Shown: positions 36,620 to 47,192 of the stretch, piece after piece | Numbering within the stretch: position 1 is the stretch's first letter | Layout of the letters: each line of letters starts with the position of its first letter | DNA from: Struthio camelus | Lineage: Eukaryota; Chordata; Aves; Struthioniformes; Struthionidae | Length of the DNA stretch: 64,000 bases | Reading direction: 5' to 3' | Assembly (NCBI RefSeq): GCF_040807025.1 | Contig: NC_090945.1 | Span: 38,867,088 to 38,931,087, forward strand | Position numbers and translations under genes: made by a program | Notes under the pieces: model-generated | Database searches by the model: none | What the model was told of the DNA's origin: nothing | What the model saw: the letters and a program-made list of their open reading frames with translations, nothing else

Positions 36620-38986
36620 ATGTTAAAATCAACAATCATGCTTACCTGGCGAGCGTGGGCCATCTACATGGTTCTATCGGTAAACCTCTCTGAAGAGCAA
36701 GCTCTGAAGCAAGTTTGTCCTTCATGCGATGCCACTCAGTTTTGCAACTGTTCTTCCAGGGGTTTGGACTTCATTCCCTCAGGGCTCACGGGTGAAATCA
36801 GGGGCTTAAACCTGGCCCACAACAGGATAAAGCACATTCGAGCACGCGATCTGCAGCAGGCTGTGAACCTGAGAGTCCTGCTACTGCCATCAAATGAAAT
36901 CAGCTCAATAGAGGAGGATTCGTTTCGTTCCCTTGCAAAACTGGAGCTCTTGGACTTATCAAATAACAGCTTGGCTCACTTGTCCCCTGCGTGGTTTGGG
37001 CACCTTTTTTCACTGCAGCAGCTCAACATTCAAGGAAACACCTACAGCGACCTGGGGGAAAGTTCCCTCTTTTCTACCCTGAGCAACTTGAGCTCTCTCT
37101 ACCTGGGCAATCCGCAGTTCTCCACGATAAGGCAAGGAAACTTTGAGGGCATTACGCTTCTTGATGAGTTGTGGATTGACGGCAGCAATCTCAGTCAGTA
37201 TGAGCCAGGAAGTCTGAAATCAGTTAGGAAGATACATCACATGATCATCAGCCTAAAAAGGGTGGACGTATTCTCAGAGATTGTAGGGGATCTTCTGCAC
37301 TCCGTCGTATGGTTAGAAGTTAGAGAGATCAAATTAGAGATTGAGAAAAAAAGTTTAGCACAAAATTCTACACTTCCTTTAATGATGCAGAAAATTACAT
37401 TTAAAGATGTTATGTTCACAGACGAATATATTAGCCCAATAATGGTACTCTTGAAGGAAATAAAATCTTTGCAAGATATAGAGATAATAGATTGTGTACT
37501 TGACGGGACTGGAGTGTGGCGTACTGAAGAAACTGCAAGCAGTGGTCCAAGTTCTGTTGAAACAATATCAATTACAAATATAACAATTCAGAATTTTCAT
37601 TTGTTTTTAGACCTGAAAAGTGCAGAGTCACAAGTAAAGGACCTGAAAAGACTCAGAATTGCAAGTTCTAGAGTTTTCATGGTACCATGCAACCTTGCAA
37701 AGCATTTTTCATCACTCGTATATCTTGATCTTCATGATAATTTGCTTGTAAACAATCGCTTAACTGAGACAACCTGTGAAGGTGGTTGGCCTTTATTGCA
37801 GACTTTAAATCTAAGTCAAAATTCTCTAAAATCTCTAAAACAGACTGCAAAAAATTTAAGTCATCTATCCAAGCTCATTAATCTTGATATCAGTCAAAAT
37901 AATTTTGGTGAGATTCCAGACACGTGTCAATGGCCAGAAAATCTGAAACATTTAAATCTGTCCAGCACTCAAATTCCTAAATTAACAACCTGCATTCCTC
38001 TGACCCTTGAAGTTTTGGATGTCAGCGCTAATAACCTGAAGGAGTTTGGGCTGCAACTCCCTTTCCTCAAAGAGCTGTACGTTGCGAAAAACCAGCTGAA
38101 GACCTTGCCTGATGCTGCACCCATTCCTAACTTGGTGGCCATGACAATCAGGAGAAACAAACTCAACAGCTTCTCCAAGGCAGAGTTTGAGTCCTTTAGG
38201 AAGATGGAGGTGCTGGATGCCAGTGACAATAACTTTATCTGCTCCTGTGAATTCCTCTCCTTCATTCATCACGAGGCTGGAATAGCCCAAATCTTAGCGG
38301 GGTGGCCGGAAAACTACATCTGTGACTCTCCCCTGACAGTGAGAGGGGAGCAGGTCGGAGCTGTACATCTCTCACTGATGGAGTGCCACAGATCCCTCGT
38401 TGTGTCGTTAATCTGTGCGCTGGTGTTCCTGGTCATTCTCGTCCTTGTGGTTGTCGGGTACAAGTATCACGCGATCTGGTACATGAGAATGACCTGGGCA
38501 TGGCTTCGAGCCAAGCGGAAGCCCAAGCAAGGTCCCCCAAAGGATATTTGCTATGATGCTTTTGTCTCCTACAGTGAGAATGACTCTGACTGGGTGGAAA
38601 ACATCATGGTGCAGGAGCTGGAGCAGGCCTGTCCTCCCTTTCGACTGTGCCTCCATAAGCGGGACTTTGTGCCTGGGAAGTGGATTGTGGATAACATCAT
38701 TGACTCCATAGAGAAAAGCCACAAAACGCTGTTTGTGCTGTCGGAGCACTTTGTGCAGAGCGAGTGGTGCAAATACGAGCTGGACTTCTCGCACTTCCGC
38801 CTCTTTGATGAGAACAACGATGCGGCGATTCTCATCCTCCTGGAGCCCATTCAGAGCAAAGCGATTCCCAAAAGGTTCTGCAAACTGCGGAAGATAATGA
38901 ACACAAAGACCTACCTGGAGTGGCCTCCTGGAGAGGAACAGCAGCAGATATTTTGGGAAAACCTGAAAGCAGCCTTAAAATCATAG
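36620..38986 (+). CDS. TLR2A: Toll-like receptor 2, upstream copy (TLR2A / TLR2 type 1)
   Basis: A single-exon 788-residue receptor for bacterial lipoproteins that pairs with TLR1-family receptors and signals through MyD88. In order: an N-terminal signal segment (about 1-27), a Cys-rich cap (CPSCDATQFCNCSSRG), about 19 leucine-rich repeats (LDLSNNSL, LNLSQNSL, LNLSSTQI), an LRRCT (about 539-590, CSCEFLSF), a transmembrane helix (about 592-614) and a TIR domain (about 643-785). TIR box 1 is YDAFVSY; the BB loop is RDFVPGKW with the key Pro at 685; box 3 FW lies near the end. Length matches vertebrate TLR2 (human 784). Splice acceptor tttcctacag ends at 36615, five bases before the start ATG, so 5' UTR exons lie upstream. 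A second in-frame ATG (codon 7, 36638) would shorten the signal segment. Residues 235-422 differ sharply from the second copy; the rest is almost identical. Confidence 0.97.
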   Translation: MLKSTIMLTWRAWAIYMVLSVNLSEEQALKQVCPSCDATQFCNCSSRGLDFIPSGLTGEIRGLNLAHNRIKHIRARDLQQAVNLRVLLLPSNEISSIEEDSFRSLAKLELLDLSNNSLAHLSPAWFGHLFSLQQLNIQGNTYSDLGESSLFSTLSNLSSLYLGNPQFSTIRQGNFEGITLLDELWIDGSNLSQYEPGSLKSVRKIHHMIISLKRVDVFSEIVGDLLHSVVWLEVREIKLEIEKKSLAQNSTLPLMMQKITFKDVMFTDEYISPIMVLLKEIKSLQDIEIIDCVLDGTGVWRTEETASSGPSSVETISITNITIQNFHLFLDLKSAESQVKDLKRLRIASSRVFMVPCNLAKHFSSLVYLDLHDNLLVNNRLTETTCEGGWPLLQTLNLSQNSLKSLKQTAKNLSHLSKLINLDISQNNFGEIPDTCQWPENLKHLNLSSTQIPKLTTCIPLTLEVLDVSANNLKEFGLQLPFLKELYVAKNQLKTLPDAAPIPNLVAMTIRRNKLNSFSKAEFESFRKMEVLDASDNNFICSCEFLSFIHHEAGIAQILAGWPENYICDSPLTVRGEQVGAVHLSLMECHRSLVVSLICALVFLVILVLVVVGYKYHAIWYMRMTWAWLRAKRKPKQGPPKDICYDAFVSYSENDSDWVENIMVQELEQACPPFRLCLHKRDFVPGKWIVDNIIDSIEKSHKTLFVLSEHFVQSEWCKYELDFSHFRLFDENNDAAILILLEPIQSKAIPKRFCKLRKIMNTKTYLEWPPGEEQQQIFWENLKAALKS
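36643..37320 (+). repeat. Near-identical 5' paralogous tract, copy in TLR2A
   Basis: 678 bp pairs without gaps to 44852-45529 (offset 8209). I see one difference: C37155 against T45364, giving Thr179 in copy one and Met175 in copy two. Similarity stops abruptly on both sides. Confidence 0.93.
37886..38927 (+). repeat. Near-identical 3' paralogous tract, copy in TLR2A
   Basis: 1042 bp pairs without gaps to 46092-47133 (offset 8206). It covers the last leucine-rich repeats, LRRCT, transmembrane helix and nearly all of TIR. I find three differences (CAC/CAT His, CGG/AGG Arg, AGC/AGT Ser), all silent. Confidence 0.93.
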
Positions 38987-39332
38987 AACAAGTCAGTAAT
39001 CCCTGTTCCAGCATGTTTTCACAAAGGTTATGTCAAGATTTTTCCTGTTAAGAAATGTTTATTTTCTTTTTCTGCTTAATGAGGCCTGGCTTTGCTGTAT
39101 ATAGAAATAATTATCTTCATGCTGAATGAAAATGACCAACTGCAAGTTTTCCAGTGTTGTTGAGACTCTGGTCTTTCCAAATTCCGGGCAATAACTGTGA
39201 CATTGGTAAGACAACTGGACTTGAAACTTTTCTAAATACATTTATCTGAATTCAGTGTATTTCTGGAGTTATTTCTCCTGTTACCACATCTCCAAACAGT
39301 TCCTATCAATGCCGTTCTTTTTTACAATGGAA

Positions 39333-39338
39333 AATAAA
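39333..39338 (+). promoter_or_regulatory. Polyadenylation signal of TLR2A
   Basis: AATAAA about 350 bases after the TLR2A stop; the first canonical hexamer I see in the 3' UTR. Confidence 0.65.
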
Positions 39339-40329
39339 AGCAAAGTACCTCAATTCTTCCCTGTGTTGTTCTCCTTTAGTTTATTTTCAGTGCCATCATA
39401 GATAGCAAGACAATTCAATTTCTGAAGAAAAACTGAGTCTTTTGATCAAAATAAGTCTTCTGAAGCCATACCATTGCTCTGCAACACAAAAAAGACAGTA
39501 CTAAATATGTACCTCCACTCACAAGTCTGTTATTTTGTCTAGTTACTGGAATCCACAGCTTCACACAGGTTGGGCTTTATTCAGTAACTTGTGCAGGAAG
39601 CATCCTGGCACCTTGCGCGATGAGTGTGGTGAACTCTAGAGGTGTTGAATCACTATTTTTCTTTCTTAGGTTACTTTCTCCCTATGAAGGGTTGTTTCTC
39701 CCTTCAGGATCTCCACGTTCCCTTCTGTCTACCTACTGGGTATGGGGCAAGGATGTTTTTCTAACGAGTCGGCTAGATAGTATGGCAGACTGGCTTATTT
39801 CTTTCTGTTTCTGCATTTTTGCACAGCACATGTAATGATTGGGCCATGCATCTCTTACAGCTCTAAATACCTTGCATTTATAATCAACAGAGTATATAAA
39901 CCCTGATAAGGGACAATTCATCTTCCTACTTCAGTGTGAGATATCTCCTGGAAGTACTGTAATGCTCTCCGCTAATTATGAAGGGAATCTAGACAAGTAG
40001 GTAGATGTGGATGTTTATCTTTGGATAGCTGGTCTTATCCTGAGTGCCTGGAGTCAGAGCTGCCATGTGTTTCTCATGTTTTAGAGAGATACTTGTGGAA
40101 ACCTGAAATCTGTCTCTGAGAAGGGATAAAGTTTGTGGGTTCCTGTAACTCAGCATTCCCATACTTCACTCTTCTTGCATTGCTGGAGCTTATGTACAAA
40201 AGATTGTAAATGAACTGTAGTTAAACTTTATATATGTAATTATTTTGTGGTGAAATACCAAAGCATTGGCATATGGGCTGTTTCCAGGTGAATATTTGGA
40301 AAATTGGGAAATTGGCCTATACATGCGTG

Positions 40330-40446
40330 TCTGTGTGGGGGTATACATGTATATATTTAAATATGTAGTATATCTGTATATGTGTGTATATATATGTATA
40401 TATTCACACACACATATATATTTGTGTGTGTGTGTACACATATGCA
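40330..40446. repeat. TG/TA-rich low-complexity block between the TLR2 copies
   Basis: Alternating TATATG, CACACA and TGTGTG runs. It is palindromic in places and lies about 1.4 kb past the TLR2A stop. Confidence 0.88.
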
Positions 40447-42670
40447 TGAGATTATATTTTTGTGGGCGTAGCCTGCAAACTCCACTTTCAGTTCTTGGTT
40501 TTACTTTTGTGTTGTAATAACATCTCTTGTGTTATTCAAAAGTCTGCTATGAAAGGACTTTTTATTCACTCTCAGATAAGGATTGCTCAAGGGCTGATCA
40601 AGTCTGAACTCTAGGTAAGTGTTCAGTGAATTGACTGGTAGCAAACACTGAGCAGTTGATAAAACTAATTAGGAGGCTGACTGCCTAGAGGTAAGGAGGG
40701 AGAAGTTGTCTTGCTGGTCATTTTGAAGAGAGTGTCAGACAGAGGCAGGAGAAGCCTTGGCTTTTCTAGAGTACGCCCTTAGCAAAGACCTAGACTTTTA
40801 CGGGTTCACACGTTTAAAAAGACTGGTAGTCTTACTGATCTTGTGTGAATCAGATCTCCTAGGTGGGAATTTCCCTGCTTCGGTAGCCCAGGCTGAAACA
40901 TGAAGCAAAAGAGAAACAGTAATGAGAGAGGAAGCTGAGTAAAGAGTGACTGCCAAGAGAGAATTCAAGGGCGAAAAAGGCAAAAACCATCATGCTAACA
41001 CCAGAGCTTGAGCTGCAGTCCCAGGGAATCTTTTCTGCACAGAGGTGAGTTTGCAGGCAGGTGGAGGCTGGAGATGCAAGGAGAGAAAGAGGAGCTGCAG
41101 AGCCACAGCAAGCAGCGAGGAGGGAGCACTGGGAAGGGTCTATCTAATCTCTTCTCTGCCTTGGGTTTTCATGATGCTTGAGGCTGCTGGGCAGGGGTCC
41201 AGCTCTTGTAGGGAATGTGGGGGTGAGGAAGGCACTTTTAGGTCCTGGCAGCCATGGAGCTGGCAGGTGTGGTTGCAGCCGGCTGGCAGGCAGGCAGCAA
41301 AAGGCAGGTTCCGTGAGCGTGCTGGGACATACTGATGGGAGCAGTGTGCTCGAGGAAAGAGGGAGAGAGGAAAGCCACTGCCTTATGAATAAATGAAAAA
41401 GAGATGGCTTGGGACAGGCAGTGTCCCTTCTGCTCAGTTTCCGCTTGGCAGGGTGCCTTGTGGGTATTTTGCCCCATTTGTATATTGAGATTGTTACCAC
41501 GTGCCCAGGAAAGGCTGGGCTTGAATACAAGCTGTTTTTGTTTTAGGAATCCACCCAGGTAAGAGATCATTAGCAATGATCTCCGGGCACTGGGCTCAGA
41601 TGTATACTGCTAAAGCGATGCTGGTGGGTGATACCCAGGACGTATGTTACCCACGCACAACTAAGTAGAAAGTAATAGCTTTCCGAAGTCTACTTGGTGG
41701 CCTGATCCTTTCACCTCTCACGCTGCAGAATCCGTTTAACAGTTTAACATTGTTAAAGCTTAACAGCCCTCTTTTAGCTTGATACTGTTTCCCATCCGAG
41801 CATCAATTTGCACGTTACAGGAATGTTTTATTCTGGCTGTTACCGCTAGTTGTTATAGATCCTCTTCCTGATGACGCTTTTTTTTTTTTTTTTTAAGAAA
41901 ATGTACATATTCCCTCAAATACTCCTACTGACCTGTGCCAGGAAAGATAATCCTGAGCATGTCTGAAGGCTCAGGTGTTTTGTCCATAAACCAGAAACAA
42001 TTTGCAAGTTTAGTTCATCACAGTCCCTTATAAAACAAGGGCTGCTTTGCAAATTCCCTTTTTATATTAACTGCATTCCAATTTCTATTTGGAAATATTT
42101 TTTTTCCTAGTACAATGGGGAAAAGCAATTCCTTGGCAGGGCAATGATATTGCGGGGTGGGCCCGTAGTTGTGTGTGCAGGGGACTGAAAGGACTGTGTA
42201 ACTCAGAGCCTTAAGCTGCGTTATTAGACATAAATGGGAAGGGGAAGAGAACGGCTGAAAATGAATGAGAGTAGAAATAGGACTTCCCTGGGGCCCCCAT
42301 TACAGACAAGCAAAGAAAACTGGGGAAGATGCTCAGGTGAGTGACAATAAAGAAACACTTCCTTGTAACACCTAACTGGAATCTATCCTGTAGTCTAGCC
42401 CTGGCTGGTTTCAAGCTGGTAAGACAGAGAGTAGTTAGGCTCATCTGGTATCTCCAGTGTTGGACCTGGCCAGTTTCCTTCTGTTCTATCAGCTTTCCAT
42501 CTGTAAATAAACTACCTAAGGGTAGATTATTTACCTAGGCTGCCTAGCTGTTTCTTTTTCTAATAGTATTTTTATGGCAATTTGGACTTGCTCTTCATTT
42601 GAAAAATTCCACTTAAATTTGCTGCTTGCGAACCTGATCTTAATAATAGTTTTGCTCATATGACCTACAG

Positions 42671-42738
42671 CACCGTGTTATCCAGCCAACCTAGCATGAC
42701 CGAAGAAGGCCTGTAAAAGAGCCTCGGCTGGACAAAAG
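42671..42738 (+). other. Candidate TLR2B 5' untranslated exon
   Basis: Acceptor cctacag ends at 42670 and donor aaaag then gtgagt begins at 42739, framing 68 bases about 2.1 kb before the TLR2B coding exon. The case rests on splice signals and position only. Confidence 0.25.
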
Positions 42739-44840
42739 GTGAGTGTGACTACAGATTGTAATTCTTCGGGTGAGAATCACCTGGCTAAATATCTAGATAT
42801 CTGAAATATGGTGCTCCATTTTAAGCTGATGGTGTCATTTCTCTTGGAGTCATCACATCTTAAAATGGGTGTCTAAATCAGATGATGTGAATTGCCCCTA
42901 AAAGTTGTTATTTTTCTCCATTGACTTTAGAGGACATGGTGGGTAACCAGCTTAGCAGTGGGCATCTGAAGACAGGGGAGAGGAATCAAGATCCAGAGCT
43001 CTACATCAGAAGGAGACAGAGATTAAAGGAAAATAACACAAGAGGTCAAAATGGTATTAGTCTTTCAGATGGGAAGCGATGGAAAGATGGAAAAAATTAT
43101 CCACATCCTTTCTTCTTCTCCCCATGTGCCCCAGTAACAGCTAATTCTGCCACTTTTGAATAATTTAAAGCAACTCTGGTTAAGAATAGCACAGTTAGGA
43201 CAGGACTTGTCAGTTTGAACTTGTCTGCATGGGCCAGCTATTGTAAAACAAATCAGAGTATGAACTCACAGTAGTAGATCATCTTCACTGAGTTTCAGTG
43301 GGATGCCTGAAGGAGAAAGTGCTCTTCAGTGAGCCAGTCTAACCAAATTAACCAAATACAGAGCCCACAATGATCTTTGGGAATCTTTTTGTTGGCCTCT
43401 TTGGGGCTGGTTCACTCTTTTCACCTTCAGTGAAATACTTAACCTTCCCCAGCGTGTCATAAGATCAGTGGGAGGTATCTTGTGCTTTACAAGTCCTCTT
43501 TGATCCTTGCCAAGGAAGCTGTATATAAATGAGAAAGGGTTACAATTCGGTATGTCACAAGGTTTTGAAAGGAAAACAGTCCTCTCAGGCTTAAAGAATT
43601 GTTTTTCCAACTCCTCAGAGAGACAGTAGAACTAATGCCGCTTTGTTGTGAGGGAGGAAGGACTGGAAATTGTGGCAAGCTATGTAATACAGAAAGCCAT
43701 GTCAAATGAGAACAATGAAAGGCACAAATGTCTGCAGAAAGAGAAGTGTGACAGGATCTCTGTGTGGATCCACACTGGCTGTGTGGATGCTCTTGAATCA
43801 TTATAGTCCAGAAGAGGAGGAACAGACTGCAGGGCTGGAAGAAGGTGGTCCAGTCCAGCCTGCTGATCTGCAGGAGGCTCCAAGAGCCCCTGCCTCTCCC
43901 TCATGGCTGAGACTTGACCGTTCTCTGTCACAAGAGACCCAAAGCAGAGAAACCCTCTAGCAGAGGAGGAGGCTGTGGCAGTACAAGGGAAGAGCTAAGA
44001 GTTAGCAGGTAACAATGGTCAGTTTTCCTGGCTTGAGTTTCATTAGCAATATTGGACTGCCCTAGTCACTGCTCTCAGCTTGGTAATGATGGCCTAAACA
44101 GACATCCAGGCAAATATTTATCTTCTTGCTCCTTGCACATTTACGGAGAGAAAAGCCAAAGGCAGATAAACTGAGAAAACAGAGTGAAACATATGCAGTC
44201 TTTTCCTCCCTGTTGTCAGAGTTGAGAAGTAGAGGTAGGCTTGAAATAAATATTAAACGTGAAAGTTACTATTTCCTGCAAGACACTGACTGCTATTGCT
44301 GTGACCAGGATTTGCAGTGCATGCAGGAGACTCCCTATAGTAAAGAATGCATATACAAAATAAAACTTATAGATCAAGAGGAAAATGACCTAGGATGAGA
44401 GGGGAGTGTGCGTGGAGGGGGGATGTATGTATTTCCTGGGAGATGGCTATTTTCTAAACAGGCAAAGGACCAAATCAGTAATAGTGTTGTGATTACTCAG
44501 ATATTCAGCTCAGTCTGTGAAAGATTTGTGCACTTGGTAATTAATTTGATATTCCTCATTCCAAAATTAGAAACTTTATAGGAAAGAAAAAAAAGAGAAC
44601 TTAATATATTTTGTATATTTTGCACCTATCGAGTGCTCCTGGAATACCTCTGTACAATATGTCTTTTTTGACTACTCTGTTTCATCTCTGAACAGCTTTA
44701 AAAACAGGTATTTTCATAGTACCTTCAACAGGGCAGATTGCTAAGGATTTTGTTTTGGTTACATCCAAAATATAAGTTCTTCAAAACTATCTGTTCATCT
44801 TACACTTGCTCTGACTGTATTTCAAATTTTAGGCAAAATA

Positions 44841-47192
44841 ATGATGACACATACCTGGCGAGCGTGGGCCATCTACATGGTTCTATCGGTAAACCTCTCT
44901 GAAGAGCAAGCTCTGAAGCAAGTTTGTCCTTCATGCGATGCCACTCAGTTTTGCAACTGTTCTTCCAGGGGTTTGGACTTCATTCCCTCAGGGCTCACGG
45001 GTGAAATCAGGGGCTTAAACCTGGCCCACAACAGGATAAAGCACATTCGAGCACGCGATCTGCAGCAGGCTGTGAACCTGAGAGTCCTGCTACTGCCATC
45101 AAATGAAATCAGCTCAATAGAGGAGGATTCGTTTCGTTCCCTTGCAAAACTGGAGCTCTTGGACTTATCAAATAACAGCTTGGCTCACTTGTCCCCTGCG
45201 TGGTTTGGGCACCTTTTTTCACTGCAGCAGCTCAACATTCAAGGAAACACCTACAGCGACCTGGGGGAAAGTTCCCTCTTTTCTACCCTGAGCAACTTGA
45301 GCTCTCTCTACCTGGGCAATCCGCAGTTCTCCACGATAAGGCAAGGAAACTTTGAGGGCATTATGCTTCTTGATGAGTTGTGGATTGACGGCAGCAATCT
45401 CAGTCAGTATGAGCCAGGAAGTCTGAAATCAGTTAGGAAGATACATCACATGATCATCAGCCTAAAAAGGGTGGACGTATTCTCAGAGATTGTAGGGGAT
45501 CTTCTGCACTCCGTCGTATGGTTAGAAGTGAGAAAAATAGCATTCAGTATTCCTGATGAAATGCAACTATTGAGACTCATGTCTTTTTCTTTTGCAAAGA
45601 AAATTTCTTTTAAACAGGTTTTGTTTACAGATGCTACCGTGCCTGAGATGATCAGCATTGTAGAGGACATGACAAAATTAACAGAGGTGGAGATGAAAGA
45701 CTGTAGACTCTTGGGAACCGGTCATTGGGGTATACAAATTCAAGCAAACCAATCACGTTCTCTTCGAGTTGTAACAATAGAGAAATTATCTATAGAAGAA
45801 TTTTATTTGTTTTCAGATCTTAAGGCTGTTGTAGATCTAATATCTCCTCTTACTAAAATTACAGTTGAAGATACCAAGGTCTTTTTGGTACCATGCAGAC
45901 TTTCACAGCATCTTTCGTCATTAGAGTATCTTGACCTCAGTGCGAATTTGCTTGGAGATCAGGGTTTGGAGCATTCAGCCTGTCAGGGTGGCTGGCCCTT
46001 ACTGCAAACTCTAAATCTAAGTCAAAATTCACTGAGTGACTTAAAAATGACCGGTAAAAGCTTATCTCACCTGAGAAACCTAATTCTCTTAGATATCAGT
46101 CAAAATAATTTTGGTGAGATTCCAGACACGTGTCAATGGCCAGAAAATCTGAAACATTTAAATCTGTCCAGCACTCAAATTCCTAAATTAACAACCTGCA
46201 TTCCTCTGACCCTTGAAGTTTTGGATGTCAGCGCTAATAACCTGAAGGAGTTTGGGCTGCAACTCCCTTTCCTCAAAGAGCTGTACGTTGCGAAAAACCA
46301 GCTGAAGACCTTGCCTGATGCTGCACCCATTCCTAACTTGGTGGCCATGACAATCAGGAGAAACAAACTCAACAGCTTCTCCAAGGCAGAGTTTGAGTCC
46401 TTTAGGAAGATGGAGGTGCTGGATGCCAGTGACAATAACTTTATCTGCTCCTGTGAATTCCTCTCCTTCATTCATCACGAGGCTGGAATAGCCCAAATCT
46501 TAGCGGGGTGGCCGGAAAACTACATCTGTGACTCTCCCCTGACAGTGAGAGGGGAGCAGGTCGGAGCTGTACATCTCTCACTGATGGAGTGCCACAGATC
46601 CCTCGTTGTGTCGTTAATCTGTGCGCTGGTGTTCCTGGTCATTCTCGTCCTTGTGGTTGTCGGGTACAAGTATCATGCGATCTGGTACATGAGAATGACC
46701 TGGGCATGGCTTCGAGCCAAGAGGAAGCCCAAGCAAGGTCCCCCAAAGGATATTTGCTATGATGCTTTTGTCTCCTACAGTGAGAATGACTCTGACTGGG
46801 TGGAAAACATCATGGTGCAGGAGCTGGAGCAGGCCTGTCCTCCCTTTCGACTGTGCCTCCATAAGCGGGACTTTGTGCCTGGGAAGTGGATTGTGGATAA
46901 CATCATTGACTCCATAGAGAAAAGCCACAAAACGCTGTTTGTGCTGTCGGAGCACTTTGTGCAGAGTGAGTGGTGCAAATACGAGCTGGACTTCTCGCAC
47001 TTCCGCCTCTTTGATGAGAACAACGATGCGGCGATTCTCATCCTCCTGGAGCCCATTCAGAGCAAAGCGATTCCCAAAAGGTTCTGCAAACTGCGGAAGA
47101 TAATGAACACAAAGACCTACCTGGAGTGGCCTCTTGAGGAACAGCAGCAGCAGATATTTTGGTTTAATTTAAAATTAGCTCTAAAATCCTAG
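44841..47192 (+). CDS. TLR2B: Toll-like receptor 2, downstream copy (TLR2B / TLR2 type 2)
   Basis: A single-exon, 783-residue tandem paralogue about 8.2 kb downstream in the same orientation. It has the same architecture: signal segment, Cys cap, leucine-rich repeats, LRRCT, transmembrane helix (about 587-609) and TIR with Pro 680 in the BB loop. The start MMTHTWRAWA is four residues shorter than copy one, and the end LEEQQQQIFWFNLKLALKS is its own. Acceptor caaattttag ends at 44832. Residues about 231-417 diverge from copy one; in places they look closer to mammalian TLR2 (EDTKVFLVPCRLSQHLSSLE). The Phe matching human F349 at the pocket rim is kept here (348) and in copy one (353). There is no lesion. 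Both copies are presumed expressed; birds are known to carry two TLR2 genes with partly different partner and ligand use. Confidence 0.97.
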   Translation: MMTHTWRAWAIYMVLSVNLSEEQALKQVCPSCDATQFCNCSSRGLDFIPSGLTGEIRGLNLAHNRIKHIRARDLQQAVNLRVLLLPSNEISSIEEDSFRSLAKLELLDLSNNSLAHLSPAWFGHLFSLQQLNIQGNTYSDLGESSLFSTLSNLSSLYLGNPQFSTIRQGNFEGIMLLDELWIDGSNLSQYEPGSLKSVRKIHHMIISLKRVDVFSEIVGDLLHSVVWLEVRKIAFSIPDEMQLLRLMSFSFAKKISFKQVLFTDATVPEMISIVEDMTKLTEVEMKDCRLLGTGHWGIQIQANQSRSLRVVTIEKLSIEEFYLFSDLKAVVDLISPLTKITVEDTKVFLVPCRLSQHLSSLEYLDLSANLLGDQGLEHSACQGGWPLLQTLNLSQNSLSDLKMTGKSLSHLRNLILLDISQNNFGEIPDTCQWPENLKHLNLSSTQIPKLTTCIPLTLEVLDVSANNLKEFGLQLPFLKELYVAKNQLKTLPDAAPIPNLVAMTIRRNKLNSFSKAEFESFRKMEVLDASDNNFICSCEFLSFIHHEAGIAQILAGWPENYICDSPLTVRGEQVGAVHLSLMECHRSLVVSLICALVFLVILVLVVVGYKYHAIWYMRMTWAWLRAKRKPKQGPPKDICYDAFVSYSENDSDWVENIMVQELEQACPPFRLCLHKRDFVPGKWIVDNIIDSIEKSHKTLFVLSEHFVQSEWCKYELDFSHFRLFDENNDAAILILLEPIQSKAIPKRFCKLRKIMNTKTYLEWPLEEQQQQIFWFNLKLALKS
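44852..45529 (+). repeat. Near-identical 5' paralogous tract, copy in TLR2B
   Basis: Partner of 36643-37320. The upstream flank (promoter side, acceptor, start codon) shows no similarity to the upstream flank of the other gene. Confidence 0.93.
46092..47133 (+). repeat. Near-identical 3' paralogous tract, copy in TLR2B
   Basis: Partner of 37886-38927. Identity ends inside the codons before box 3; after that the two C-termini and 3' UTRs differ. Confidence 0.93.

Larger units (their letters stand above)
39340..44832. other. Spacer between TLR2A and TLR2B
   Basis: About 5.5 kb holding the presumed TLR2B promoter and leader exons. It contains a TG/TA-rich block at 40.33-40.45 kb and a T-run at about 41879-41894. 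I see no similarity to the region upstream of TLR2A and no coding gene. Confidence 0.55.

Noticed and set aside
37969-38290. Minus-strand open frames of about 100 codons in both TLR2 copies
   Set aside because: Shadows of the leucine-rich repeat coding strand; no domain or splice support.
38408-38794. 128-codon minus-strand open frame in TLR2A, repeated at 46614-47000 in TLR2B
   Set aside because: It is antisense to the TIR and transmembrane coding region. Its duplication follows from the near-identity of the two TLR2 genes.
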